Shown: positions 15,972-24,522, counted from the first letter of the stretch. The stretch is 64,000 nucleotides of DNA from an uncultured Erysipelotrichaceae bacterium (GCA_902778375.1 CACYXJ010000001.1:35240-99239); one strand, 5' to 3'. Notes: generated by a model not told the origin, from the sequence alone. Translations and numbers: made by a program.

Positions 15972-16866
15972 TAAACTATTTCCGTATCCAATTCTAAACA
16001 GAACAAAAAACCTAAGTGCTTATAAGACAAGTAATTTTTACTTCGAATATGATGAAACTGACGATGAGGCGGATTTTGTGTTGCATAATGCTCATTATGT
16101 TCTGCAAAATGACGAATTAAGGGATTTAGTCGCAAATGGGAAAGCAGAAGTGAAGCTTCTTGTTGAGTGTTCCCCGACTGTATTTCGCGAAAACTATGCA
16201 ATAACAGAAGAGCCGAGTGATATACGGATTCCATTTGGCTCACTTAAAGACCGCGTGGTTATATCCTGTTTTATGTATGCAAAAGAGAATATTACCTGTT
16301 TCTCTAGTTCTGATTTTTTAGAGGATTATTCGGGTTATCAATTTGATATTGATAAATATTCAATCCTTGCTGTTGATGACGGATATACAACAAGAATAGA
16401 ATATGACGACACAATTGATGATAAAGTCTCTTCGATTTTCCTGATTATTAGCAATGAAGACACAGATGTGATCAAATATAGAAATCAAGGAACAAAAATT
16501 GTCATCGATGTCCCTAGTGATGCATTTACCGCTTATGACACTTTGAAAACTAATGAGTACACCAGAAATATCTTTTTTGGACTGTTAGCTATTCCGGCAT
16601 TACAGTTTATGTTGCAGCAAGTTCAAGTAGATATGAAAGTAAATGATACCACTCTTGACGACGAAACTGTGGATTTTGTGTGGCTCGAATCAGTTAGAAA
16701 TGCTTATAAACGGATTAATGATAATGATTTAGATGATTCAACATTCTTAAAAGCAGATGTTGAGGTTTTGGCGCAAGAACTCTTAAACAAGAGTAGTTCC
16801 AAAGCGTTGGATGACGTTTTCGGAATTATTACACAGCAACAGATGGAGGCACTAATCGATGAGTAA
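15958..16866 (+). CDS. Hypothetical protein paired with DUF6339 gene
   Basis: 302 residues, start overlapping the previous gene by 14 bases. The protein is beta-rich in its first 200 residues (KLFPYPILNRTKNLSAYKTS, FEYDETDDEADFVLHN, VKLLVECSPTVFRENYAI) and helical at the end (EVLAQELLNKSSSKALDDVFG). No catalytic signature is evident. Proteins of this type are, as I recall, encoded between a GHKL-like ATPase or Z1-type helicase and DUF6339 proteins in defence-type loci. It overlaps the next gene by 8 bases, so the three genes 15114-17656 are one translationally coupled operon. Confidence 0.65.
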   Translation: MQIGNKLFPYPILNRTKNLSAYKTSNFYFEYDETDDEADFVLHNAHYVLQNDELRDLVANGKAEVKLLVECSPTVFRENYAITEEPSDIRIPFGSLKDRVVISCFMYAKENITCFSSSDFLEDYSGYQFDIDKYSILAVDDGYTTRIEYDDTIDDKVSSIFLIISNEDTDVIKYRNQGTKIVIDVPSDAFTAYDTLKTNEYTRNIFFGLLAIPALQFMLQQVQVDMKVNDTTLDDETVDFVWLESVRNAYKRINDNDLDDSTFLKADVEVLAQELLNKSSSKALDDVFGIITQQQMEALIDE

Positions 16867-17656
16867 AATACATATTCATTACATGACCGATGAGGCAATA
16901 GAAACCTTAAAGAAAAACCAAAAGAAAGTGACAGAATATATGAAAGCCAATCAAAATAATAGTAGTTGGATTTCGAATGTGTATTCTGGAGATTTATATA
17001 CTGAAAAAAAGTTTATGATAGATGATTTTTCTTTAAGACTAGCTTCGAGTTCGAATAAGTATACTGAAGAAGTGGGATACGAAAATGCGATTACAATATA
17101 CGAAGCATTAAAAGATCTGCCTGCTTATGTTTTGACAGACGAACGATTCTGGGCTTGGATAAATTTTGATTACTGTTATAAAGCCGCCATGCAAGCAATG
17201 CCAATCACATCGAAATCAACTTTTATCAATCACTGGGTATTCGGTGCTGGCCAGCGCAGAGGAGTTTTCTTTGGGGTTTTTTCCCGCGAATTTTATAGAG
17301 TAGCATTGTCAGTTGATAATCAATCACCTGATAAATATGAATATACGAAATTTGTATATGATAATCCGGAGAGGATTCGTAATCTTACATGGAGAGCAAA
17401 TTCCAGTAATAGAAAATTGGTGCTAAGTGCAATTAAAGCTGAAAAAAAGGCATTTGATTATTGTGACTCAATACCTGAAATGAGCGAATTATATAAAAAA
17501 GCAGAAAGAGGTCAGTATAATCTCTATACAGAATTGGCAAAATATATTTCTTTGTATGGTAGTGTAAGGTTGATTGATGTTGTTTCAGAAGAAGACATGA
17601 TAGATGAAATCTATTCGGAAATGATAAGATTCATTAACGAAAAACGCGAGAATTAA
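16859..17656 (+). CDS. DUF6339-like protein
   Basis: 265 residues. The central block LPAYVLTDERFWAWINFDYC, then STFINHWVFGAGQRRGVFFG and VFSREFYRVALSVD, matches my memory of DUF6339 proteins (LP-x-YVLTDERFW at the start, TKSTF-x-x-HWFF-x-x-G-x-RRG-x-FFG in the middle, then NPERIRNLTWRA). The family has no established activity and is found in gene neighbourhoods with DNA methyltransferases, GHKL ATPases, Z1 helicases and DUF4420 nucleases, thought to be restriction-like systems. Here only the last genes of such a locus remain. Nothing shows it is inactive by itself. Confidence 0.65.
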   Translation: MSKIHIHYMTDEAIETLKKNQKKVTEYMKANQNNSSWISNVYSGDLYTEKKFMIDDFSLRLASSSNKYTEEVGYENAITIYEALKDLPAYVLTDERFWAWINFDYCYKAAMQAMPITSKSTFINHWVFGAGQRRGVFFGVFSREFYRVALSVDNQSPDKYEYTKFVYDNPERIRNLTWRANSSNRKLVLSAIKAEKKAFDYCDSIPEMSELYKKAERGQYNLYTELAKYISLYGSVRLIDVVSEEDMIDEIYSEMIRFINEKREN

Positions 17657-17818
17657 AGAAAAGTATAAATATCTTCAAATCATAAACGTGTTTCGAGTTT
17701 TCTTCTAGATTCTCCTTGTTGCAGAAGTTCAGATTATTTAGTTGGCTTGTTCTGATCGTTTTGATGGCGGTATTACAATTTGAATAACAGTATTTGAACA
17801 CTAGGAACAATTCGACAT

Positions 17819-17853
17819 AAAAAGGAGTCAGTTCAATTACAGACTCCTTTTAA
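17819..17853. terminator. Bidirectional terminator between convergent genes
   Basis: AAAGGAGTC (17821-17829) / GACTCCTTT (17842-17850) with A and T runs on both sides. It closes the AT-rich island on the plus strand and the peptide gene on the minus strand. The rest of 17657-17870 shows nothing recognisable. Confidence 0.8.
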
Positions 17854-17870
17854 TCAATAATTCTTTTGAC

Positions 17871-18188
17871 TTACCCCGGAAATCTCTGTCTCAGCATGGC
17901 CATGATTTCCTCATGACTGTAGGTGGGAAGGGTACCATCAGCGATTGCCTGGGCGTCATATGTCGGCGCATAGACATTGCTGTCGTTGACACGGGTATTG
18001 ATATATCCGGCTTCGATACCGATGGACTGGAAGTAGGCGGAGAAATTGCCGCGCAGGTCTCCCATGAGCCGTGCATAGCCGGCCGGATCATGCTGCTTTA
18101 CGAACTCATAGATTTCATCTGTTTCCTTGAATGTACCGCCGCTGATATTTTCCATCATTTCATCATCCAGTAGAAATTTGCCTGCCAT
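17871..18188 (-). CDS. Short double-glycine leader protein (paralog E)
   Basis: 105 residues. The first 18, MAGKFLLDDEMMENISGG, have the L-x-x-(D/E)-x-x-x-x-(I/V)-SGG ending typical of double-glycine leaders; GG at 17-18. The remainder is soluble and helical (DEIYEFVKQHDPAGYARLMG, then RVNDSNVYAPTYDAQAIADG) with no cysteines. It is unlike the other four leader proteins after the GG. An AGGAGGCGG-like ribosome site precedes the start. It stands alone on the minus strand; no exporter nearby. It might be a secreted peptide, or a small cytosolic protein carrying a relic leader. Confidence 0.65.
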   Translation of the reverse strand: MAGKFLLDDEMMENISGGTFKETDEIYEFVKQHDPAGYARLMGDLRGNFSAYFQSIGIEAGYINTRVNDSNVYAPTYDAQAIADGTLPTYSHEEIMAMLRQRFPG

Positions 18189-18298
18189 ATCTGCCGCCTC
18201 CTGATCTTTATATTACGAAAGTCATTATACTATGAAAAAAGAATGAAAGAATGGATAAAAAAAGTATTAATTTCACATTATTCTGACATAATGTTTTT

Positions 18299-18326
18299 GT
18301 AGCAGTCTGGTACAATATTCTGCTAC
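18299..18326 (+). promoter_or_regulatory. Inverted repeat around a -10 box
   Basis: GTAGCAG (18299-18305) and CTGCTAC (18320-18326) flank TACAAT (18311-18316) upstream of the DUF3267 gene. A repressor site or a 5 prime hairpin are both possible. Confidence 0.4.
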
Positions 18327-18354
18327 TGGTGAAATAGATAGAGAGGTATGTTGA

Positions 18355-18981
18355 ATGTCTGAAAAGAAACAGAGGAAACTGACGGAAAGGGAAGCTGAGA
18401 GACTGAAACAGTTTGAAAAAGTCAGTGCTGAGATGGAGGAAAAAGGCTATCACAAAACAGAACAGACGATGAGTGCAGTCAAGGCCAATATCTTTGCGCT
18501 GGCACTGTCCGCCCCGATTCTGATCGTGGGATTTGTCCTGTATTTCGTGATCGGCAAAAGCACAGGAGACTTTTACTGGAATTCTCTTGTCTTTCTGGTT
18601 GTGATCGTTGCTCTGATACCTGTTCATGAACTGATTCATGGTCTGACCTGGAGTATTTATGCACCTAATGGCTGGAAGGACATCGATTTCGGAATCATGG
18701 CACAGTATCTGACACCGTACTGCACATGCAAATCACCTTTAGCAAAAGTACCTTACATTATCGGCACTCTGATGCCGGGAATCATTCTCGGTATTCTGCC
18801 GACAGTCTACGCAATTCTCAGCGGATCCTTCATGGCGCTTATGATTGGCCTGATCATGATCATCAGTGCCGGCGGTGATATGGCAATTGTCATGAATCTG
18901 CTGAAGCACAGATCCGCATACCGGGAGTTGCTGGTCTTTGACCATCCGACCGAAATCGGATGCTGCATTTTTGAGAAGTAA
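18355..18981 (+). CDS. DUF3267 membrane zincin
   Basis: 208 residues; GAGAGGT before the ATG. Residues 1-45 are charged and cytosolic. About four hydrophobic helices follow. The motif PVHELIHGLTW (HExxH near residue 88) in a membrane helix, with a later GG-D (ISAGGDMAIVMNLL) that can supply a third ligand, is the DUF3267 pattern of putative intramembrane or membrane-bound metalloproteases. Substrate unknown. The lipoprotein gene starts 15 bases after its stop with AAGGAG, so the two are co-transcribed. Confidence 0.8.
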   Translation: MSEKKQRKLTEREAERLKQFEKVSAEMEEKGYHKTEQTMSAVKANIFALALSAPILIVGFVLYFVIGKSTGDFYWNSLVFLVVIVALIPVHELIHGLTWSIYAPNGWKDIDFGIMAQYLTPYCTCKSPLAKVPYIIGTLMPGIILGILPTVYAILSGSFMALMIGLIMIISAGGDMAIVMNLLKHRSAYRELLVFDHPTEIGCCIFEK

Positions 18982-18996
18982 CAAGGAGTTTTACAA

Positions 18997-19410
18997 ATGA
19001 AAAAAGGAACATTACTGCTTTCCGCACTGATGCTGGCGGGACTTGCCTCCTGCGGTGTCAAAGCGGAATCTGCCGAAATTGATTACGGCACCACTTCCAA
19101 ATTCGCGAAAGAGGATCTGGAAGAGGCATTCAAACTGGTAAAGGACACACTCTCCACATGGGATGTCAGCCAGATCAAAAACATCCGCTATGGCTCCGAT
19201 GCCAACAGCAACGATGAGAACCTGGCCTGGCTCAACAGTCTGAAAGATGATGACGAAACATACACTGAGTGCATCATGGTGGAGACAGACTTCCACACCA
19301 AAGAGGATGCGGAAGGCGCCTGGGAAGCAGATGCTGACTACAACGATTATCAGTGGTGGCTTGCCCGTACTGAAAACGGCGAATGGCAGCTGATGACCTG
19401 GGGCTATTGA
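18997..19410 (+). CDS. Small lipoprotein with a domain shared by the next gene
   Basis: 137 residues. A signal peptide with lipobox LASC (Cys about residue 20) predicts a lipid anchor on the outer face of the membrane. The mature part contains the block IRYGSD, NLAWLNSL, ETDFHTKED, DYNDYQWWLARTENGEWQLM then TWGY. The same block forms the C-terminal domain of the VanY-like protein encoded immediately downstream (19520), so the two proteins are related by domain duplication. Role unknown; a cell-wall-facing function is likely from location and partner. Confidence 0.75.
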   Translation: MKKGTLLLSALMLAGLASCGVKAESAEIDYGTTSKFAKEDLEEAFKLVKDTLSTWDVSQIKNIRYGSDANSNDENLAWLNSLKDDDETYTECIMVETDFHTKEDAEGAWEADADYNDYQWWLARTENGEWQLMTWGY

Positions 19411-19428
19411 TCTAAAAAACAATTTCTG

Positions 19429-19460
19429 ACGGGGTATGGGTGCACATGCCCCGTTTTTTT
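19429..19460 (+). terminator. Terminator after the lipoprotein gene
   Basis: ACGGGG (19429-19434) / CCCCGT (19449-19454) followed by a run of T. Confidence 0.75.
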
Positions 19461-19519
19461 GTACAATGGAAACAGCAGTATATTTCATTTCCTGAACATA
19501 GAGAAAATGAGGTACAACT

Positions 19520-20428
19520 ATGAACTATCTGGTTCTTGTCAATAAACTCAATCCGATACCGGAAGACTGGACAAACAAAATCCAAACAGAGCACTTCACC
19601 AACTGCATCGGTGAGGATGTGGAAGTGGAGTCCAGAGCCTATCAGGCTTATCTCGGTCTGAAAGAAGAACTGAAAACACAGGATATCGAAGTCGATCTTG
19701 ATTCCGCTTTAAGAAGTTTTCAGGTGCAGCAGGAGATCATGGAGACCTTCACTAAGGAATACGGATCGGAATATGCCGCCAAGGTTGTCGCGGTACCGGG
19801 GCTTTCCGAACACCATACCGGTCTGGCACTGGATCTGTTTCTGATTGTTGACGGCCAGCCGACCATCCTGAATGAGGAAATGGTTGACTATCCAGAGATA
19901 TGGGAACAGATTCATCAGAAACTGTCGAAATATGGCTTTATACTCCGTTACCCGGAAGGCAGGGAACATATTACCGGCTATACCTATGAACCATGGCATA
20001 TCCGCTATATTGACGACAAAGAAAAAGCAGCGGAAATCATGGCTGAAGGCATATCCCTGGAAGAATATCTGGGTGCGGTCAGCCGCAGTGAAGCAGTCAC
20101 TGATCTTGGAACATCCGCTCTTTACAGCGGGGAAGAACGCAGGGAGATGGCTGTCCTGATCAAATGCCGTATTGCCGCAAACAGGGGATGTGTGCTGCAC
20201 AGTCTGCGCTATGGCGGAGACGATACAGCAAGCAAGGAAAACCTTGCCTGGCTCAATCAACATGAACATGGCGGCAGTTATACAAAATCAGCAGGATTTC
20301 TGATGGACTTCCATTCACCAAAGGAGAACACCGGATCATATAATCCCGATTATGAGTACAAAGACTACCAGTGGTGGCTTGGCTACGACGAAACAGGCGG
20401 CTGGGAAATCGTGGATTTCGGATATTAA
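19520..20428 (+). CDS. VanY-like D,D-carboxypeptidase fused to the lipoprotein-type domain
   Basis: 302 residues, no signal peptide. Residues 30-190 are an M15B (VanY/DacB) peptidase: LRSFQVQQEIM, then VPGLSEHHTGLALDLFL (zinc ligands H and D of the SxHxxGxAxD motif) and YEPWHIRYI (catalytic E and third ligand H). This enzyme type removes the terminal D-alanine of peptidoglycan stem peptides. Residues 215-302 repeat the domain of the lipoprotein at 18997: LRYGGD, ENLAWLN, FLMDFHSPKEN, YKDYQWWLGYDETGGWEIVD. The lack of an export signal on a wall enzyme is odd; the peptide may leave by another route or act inside. ATGAGGT precedes the start. Confidence 0.8.
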   Translation: MNYLVLVNKLNPIPEDWTNKIQTEHFTNCIGEDVEVESRAYQAYLGLKEELKTQDIEVDLDSALRSFQVQQEIMETFTKEYGSEYAAKVVAVPGLSEHHTGLALDLFLIVDGQPTILNEEMVDYPEIWEQIHQKLSKYGFILRYPEGREHITGYTYEPWHIRYIDDKEKAAEIMAEGISLEEYLGAVSRSEAVTDLGTSALYSGEERREMAVLIKCRIAANRGCVLHSLRYGGDDTASKENLAWLNQHEHGGSYTKSAGFLMDFHSPKENTGSYNPDYEYKDYQWWLGYDETGGWEIVDFGY

Positions 20429-20487
20429 GCGGCAATATAATAAAAATAACAACAATCATCATTGTGTATTACTGAAGGAGATGCGGT

Positions 20488-22059
20488 ATGAGTCGTACAG
20501 CTTTGTTTATCAGTATCATTGCATTGGTTCTGGCAGTTCTTGGATACTTTCTGCTGCGCAAAAGGAGTGCAGAATCGCCTGACAGAGTAGGTAAGTATTC
20601 CGCCGGCCAGTACATGGGAATCATCATGATGGGTCTGATCCTGTGCATGGCGGCGCTATGTATCTGTGTGCTTCTGGCCAGACAGGTCAGCAATGCCGAT
20701 GTGGTGACGGATCTTCTTTCCATGCAGGGAATCACTCTGACGATCACCGGCACGGCAATTGCCATGGTGACGATCGTCACTGCCGTGCAGAATTACGACC
20801 GTGAGAAGAAGGATAAGGAACTGGAGGAAAGGATTCTCGGTAACATCGAAAAGAAAATGCAGGAACTGGATGCGTTCCAGAGCGAACTGCGGGAACTGTT
20901 CGACAGCAGCCGGAATGAGAACAGACAGTTCCTGGATCAGGCGGAAGAGGAAATGCAGAAACAGACACTGGCATATGAGAATCTCAGAAAAGATCTGAGC
21001 GACAATGTCAGGGTTCTCTTCGACTGCAATTCCGAAGATGACGTGCATTTAAGAATACGCATCGAGAACTACCGTAAGCTGCTGAAGGAAAACCCGTCCA
21101 ACCTGAATGTCGGACTGGCTCTGATCGATGCCCTGGCAAGAAGGGCGAATATCGACGCCGATGAAGACCAGATGCGGGAGAATGACGAGATCATCTTCAT
21201 TGCCGATTCATTTATGACCGACAAGGAGAACATGGAACCGCTGGAGTGGATCAACCTCGATATCAAGAAAGCCAATGCCTGCTATTCCAACGGCAGACTG
21301 TGTGTCGACTCTGTCGATCCAAAGGAGCGTGAGAAAGCAGCGGAATACTTCCAGGAAGCACTCAATATTTTCAATGAACTGCTGGTTTCCAATGATGTGC
21401 CCAAGGAACTGACAGGATATCTGCACGGATACCTCGGACTCTGTTTCTTCTGGAAATACAAATCGTCCGACAACAAGGATCTTTCCGCTCTGGATGAATC
21501 GATCCGCCATTACGAACAGTGCGTTCTCTGCCACCCCAATGATGCCAAGATGCTGAACAGTCTGGCTGTCTCCAAGCAGAACCGGGCAAGACAGATTCCG
21601 GACAAACAGCAGAAGATCAAACAGCTGCTGTCTGTCCGAGGTGACTATACCCGTGCGATCGCCGCCGATCCGAGGCGACAGAAAAGCTGGCTCAATATCG
21701 CTTCGATCAATGCCGATGTCGTGCATATGCTGCTGAATATCGATATCCGCAAACCGGATATCAAGATCGTGCAGCCGGATGAAGACACAGCTGAACAGAT
21801 CCGGGATCTGTGCGATGAGGGAATTGAACATATCGAAAAGGCGATGATGATCAATCCCGGACTGATCGACCTGTATCATAAGTATGCCGATCTTGCCTTA
21901 TGCAAGGCTATTGTTTCCCCGGACAATGACAGACCGGCACTGCTGGCGGAAGCGAAAAAGAGGATCGAATACGGCGAACTGCTGGACCGGGACAACAAGC
22001 AGCTGCAATATGCACGCAATTTGTTTAAAGCAGTCAGCAATAGGGAAAGCGTTGTATAA
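20488..22059 (+). CDS. Membrane-anchored TPR protein with coiled coil
   Basis: 523 residues, GAAGGAG upstream. Helices at 5-24, 42-65 and 75-100 are hydrophobic (LFISIIALVLAVLGYFLL; GIIMMGLILCMAALCICVLL). Residues 105-180 form a charged coiled coil (KDKELEERILGNIEKKMQEL). From 190 to the end there are TPR-like repeats (NLNVGLALIDALARRANID; AAEYFQEALNIFNELLVSN; ALDESIRHYEQCVLCHPNDA; GIEHIEKAMMINPGLIDLYH). It is probably a scaffold on the inner membrane face. A double-glycine peptide gene follows at 32 bases without terminator, so the two share a transcript. Confidence 0.8.
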   Translation: MSRTALFISIIALVLAVLGYFLLRKRSAESPDRVGKYSAGQYMGIIMMGLILCMAALCICVLLARQVSNADVVTDLLSMQGITLTITGTAIAMVTIVTAVQNYDREKKDKELEERILGNIEKKMQELDAFQSELRELFDSSRNENRQFLDQAEEEMQKQTLAYENLRKDLSDNVRVLFDCNSEDDVHLRIRIENYRKLLKENPSNLNVGLALIDALARRANIDADEDQMRENDEIIFIADSFMTDKENMEPLEWINLDIKKANACYSNGRLCVDSVDPKEREKAAEYFQEALNIFNELLVSNDVPKELTGYLHGYLGLCFFWKYKSSDNKDLSALDESIRHYEQCVLCHPNDAKMLNSLAVSKQNRARQIPDKQQKIKQLLSVRGDYTRAIAADPRRQKSWLNIASINADVVHMLLNIDIRKPDIKIVQPDEDTAEQIRDLCDEGIEHIEKAMMINPGLIDLYHKYADLALCKAIVSPDNDRPALLAEAKKRIEYGELLDRDNKQLQYARNLFKAVSNRESVV

Positions 22060-22090
22060 TAAAAACAGGAGAATACAAAGGAGAAAAACA

Positions 22091-22318
22091 ATGGATAAAG
22101 AATTACTGGAATCCCTGAAGGGAAAGAGCAGGGAAGAACGTCTGGCTTATTTCAACGAACACAAATCCGAATTTCTCGACAGCACGCTCGAATCTGTCAG
22201 CGGCGGCTATGATCTCAAAGACAGAAATCCCAACACGGAATCCCGCGGCGACAACGACGGAAACGGCAACTACTATACATCCTGGGGCTGGACCTGCCAG
22301 GGTGTAGTCCGCTGCTGA
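22091..22318 (+). CDS. Double-glycine leader peptide (paralog C)
   Basis: 75 residues with AAAGGAG before the ATG. The leader MDKELLESLKGKSREERLAY and on ends LDSTLESVSGG, GG at 38-39; 22 of 39 residues are identical to the leader of the peptide at 54613. The 36-residue core is polar, rich in D, N, G and aromatic residues, ending TSWGWTCQGVVRC with two cysteines that could form a disulfide or a heterocycle. Such Nif11-like leaders belong to precursors of bacteriocins and other ribosomal peptides. Two ATC-hydrolase-like proteins follow at 22514 and 23160. No C39 peptidase-transporter is in the window. Confidence 0.75.
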   Translation: MDKELLESLKGKSREERLAYFNEHKSEFLDSTLESVSGGYDLKDRNPNTESRGDNDGNGNYYTSWGWTCQGVVRC

Positions 22319-22339
22319 GAACAGAACAAAAACACTGAA

Positions 22340-22368
22340 AGGGAAGACATCTGTGCTTCCTTTTTTTC
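22340..22368 (+). terminator. Terminator after peptide C
   Basis: GGGAAG (22341-22346) / CTTCC (22356-22360), loop ACATCTGTG, then a run of seven T. Confidence 0.8.
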
Positions 22369-22513
22369 ATGACTGTGAACAGGAGCGCTTCAATCTCCGG
22401 CTGAGCATGCCATGCCCAATAGAAAAACATCTGGCAAAAACATGGCAAACAAGTACAATAATAATTGAAAGTTAGAATAAACTAACAATTGTGAGCCTGA
22501 AAATGAGGAACGT

Positions 22514-23146
22514 ATGAAAACCTATATACCGGAGCGTATGACGGCAGACAGCCGCTATCAGAATTACTTTCCGACCCTGCCGCCGAAGATCCGGGGAGAA
22601 GTCCATTCCCGGATGAATGAACTGCTGGAAGAAGAAAAGGCATACTGCGACAAGGGAAATTATGCCCATATGTGTCAGATCATCACGTCCATTGCCTTAT
22701 ATGAAGTTCTGCAGAAGAACGGCTGCAGTGAAGAGGAAGCGTACCGTATTGTCAGTGAAGAGATGTGGAAGTTTCTGAATCCTGCCGGGATGCAGAAACT
22801 GGCAAAAGTGCCGTTCTTTCTGGCATTGATGAAACGGATCGTACCGGCCGGCTTCCGGAAAGGATCCGGATACGGCTGGCGGTATACATGGCACCGGGAT
22901 GATCCGAAGAACATGTTCCGCTTTGAATGCAATGCCTGTATCTATCATCAGATCCTCGGTCGCAGGAATCTTTTGAAACTGGGAGCCATGTGCTGTCATG
23001 CGGACATCATCAACTACGGGAACCTTCCGTATACGGACTTCATCCGTACCCGCACACTCTGTCAGGGTGGCGATGTATGTGACTTCTGTTTTGTCCGTCA
23101 TGAAACTGATGCCGGCAATGGCTGGCAGCGTACGAAAAGCATTTGA
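22514..23146 (+). CDS. ATC-hydrolase-like protein 1
   Basis: 210 residues, GAGGAA upstream. The C-terminal half FECNACIYHQILGRRNLLKL, then MCCHADIINYGNLPYTDFIR and LCQGGDVCDFCF has the cysteine/aspartate pattern of the L-2-amino-thiazoline-4-carboxylic acid hydrolase family (PF14196), whose founding enzyme opens a thiazoline ring to give N-carbamoyl-L-cysteine. Family members without a known substrate are common in gut bacteria. The next gene encodes a second, divergent member 13 bases on. A role in acting on thiazoline-like or cysteine-containing groups, perhaps in peptide C next door, is speculation. Confidence 0.75.
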   Translation: MKTYIPERMTADSRYQNYFPTLPPKIRGEVHSRMNELLEEEKAYCDKGNYAHMCQIITSIALYEVLQKNGCSEEEAYRIVSEEMWKFLNPAGMQKLAKVPFFLALMKRIVPAGFRKGSGYGWRYTWHRDDPKNMFRFECNACIYHQILGRRNLLKLGAMCCHADIINYGNLPYTDFIRTRTLCQGGDVCDFCFVRHETDAGNGWQRTKSI

Positions 23147-23159
23147 AGGAGAATGAAAC

Positions 23160-23930
23160 ATGACAGGGAATCATATTCCATTGGAGGAACTATCCTATTG
23201 CAGGAAGGTCAGAAAATGGCTGGATGACCGCTATGGCAGTCAGGCGGAAGAAGTATGGCGGACAGTCAGGGAAAACTATAACAGCTTTCTGGCTGAGATG
23301 GAGGACGTGGGCGGACGGAAGAACGGACATGCGCAGGCAATCTACGGCGGTCTGCTGATATTCGCCCTCTATACCGCGCTTCCCGATCAGCCACCCATCA
23401 CGGAACTGCAGGATTTCGTGCAGAATCTGTTTATGGCGCCTTTTACCAGACTCGGAAGAATCTTTGATCTGAACCGGGAGTTTGACATGCGGCTGATCGA
23501 CACTGTTTTTCAGATGACCGGCAAAAGAGACCGGAAAGATGCGCGTAAGTATCCGGCCGGCTTCATCAATGTCAGCGAGCCGTATAATGAAGAACATCAT
23601 GCGTCCCGCTATCACTTTACCCAATGCCCGAATGCGGAGTTTGCCAGGAAACATGATCTTCTTCATGTGCTGCCATTGCTTTGCAACTGCGATTTCTTCG
23701 GCATTCAGGAGATTCATGGCCAGCTGATCCGCCGCGGTACCTGCGAAAACAGTACTGTCTGTGATTATCTGGTAGTCGGAAACCGGAATCCGCTCGTTGA
23801 TGAATACGAAACGGTCACGGATGAAGGAGGCTTTCTCGTCAGCCGCATCCGGAAGAAAAAAGGGGAGAGGAACTGTGATGAACATGACAGGAACGAAGAA
23901 ATCACAGATTCCGGAGGGAAGGAATGCTGA
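23160..23930 (+). CDS. ATC-hydrolase-like protein 2
   Basis: 256 residues, AAGGAGAATG upstream. It shares the family outline with the protein before it: an N-terminal helical part (LDDRYGSQAEEVWRTVRENY), a middle block (GRIFDLNREFDMRLIDTVFQ) and YHFTQCPNAEFARKHDLLHV, LPLLCNCDFFGIQEIHGQLI, RRGTCENSTVCDYLVVG, matching the order CP-x-A, LC-x-D and T-x-C-x-x-x-x-CD of PF14196. The cysteines are retained. The tail after residue 235 is charged. It overlaps the next gene by 7 bases, so translation is coupled. Confidence 0.7.
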   Translation: MTGNHIPLEELSYCRKVRKWLDDRYGSQAEEVWRTVRENYNSFLAEMEDVGGRKNGHAQAIYGGLLIFALYTALPDQPPITELQDFVQNLFMAPFTRLGRIFDLNREFDMRLIDTVFQMTGKRDRKDARKYPAGFINVSEPYNEEHHASRYHFTQCPNAEFARKHDLLHVLPLLCNCDFFGIQEIHGQLIRRGTCENSTVCDYLVVGNRNPLVDEYETVTDEGGFLVSRIRKKKGERNCDEHDRNEEITDSGGKEC

Positions 23931-24433
23931 CGGAAATTCTTACTGCTGCAATCATTTGCATAACGGAATTCACCGTCATCGTGATCGCTTCACCTATGGC
24001 AAAACCATCCCTTGTCCTGCGTTTTCTGCCTGAAGACGTGCGGGAAGCCGCGAAACACCATCCTGAACCGCCGCTGTACAAACAGATGATCGCTCACTGC
24101 CTGCTGGCAGTTTTCCTGCTTGTTTTTCTGGGAGCCATTGTTTTTCTGGGCATTGATGGCATCCGGAAAGGCTATGGTTTCTGGCGGCTGACCGGCCGGT
24201 TTCTGTTCGTTCTTTATTTATGCAAACTCTTTGACATTCTTGTGCAGGATCAATGGCTGGTGTTGACATATGGATATTATAAAAAGCTTTATCCGGAGAC
24301 AGAAAACTGTGCCGGCTGGCAGGACCGTTCCTTCAATAAAGCGGAACAGACCAGACGGATCGTGATTTATCCGTTTCTGTGTCTGCTTCTGGCTGCTGTT
24401 TTTATTTTCCTGCAGCACGCCGGACTGATCTGA
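23924..24433 (+). CDS. Small membrane protein coupled to ATC-hydrolase-like gene
   Basis: 169 residues with four hydrophobic helices (ILTAAIICITEFTVIVIA; HCLLAVFLLVFLGAIVFLGI; FLFVLYLCKLFDILVQ; IVIYPFLCLLLAAVFIFLQH). Between the third and fourth lies a polar loop with WLVLTYGYYKKLYPETENCAGW. I recognise no family. The overlap with the ATC-hydrolase-like gene implies a joint function, perhaps transport or membrane tethering. Confidence 0.7.
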   Translation: MLTEILTAAIICITEFTVIVIASPMAKPSLVLRFLPEDVREAAKHHPEPPLYKQMIAHCLLAVFLLVFLGAIVFLGIDGIRKGYGFWRLTGRFLFVLYLCKLFDILVQDQWLVLTYGYYKKLYPETENCAGWQDRSFNKAEQTRRIVIYPFLCLLLAAVFIFLQHAGLI

Positions 24434-24493
24434 GAAAACTGCATGCTTCACCATTACTGTGCAAATCCTGCTCCATGGATTCATTAGAATACA

Positions 24494-24522
24494 GGCCTTC
24501 TGGTTAAACGGAAGGTTTTATA
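24494..24522 (+). terminator. Terminator after the ATC-hydrolase operon
   Basis: CCTTC (24496-24500) / GAAGG (24511-24515), then TTTTATA. A short, weaker stem. Confidence 0.55.
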
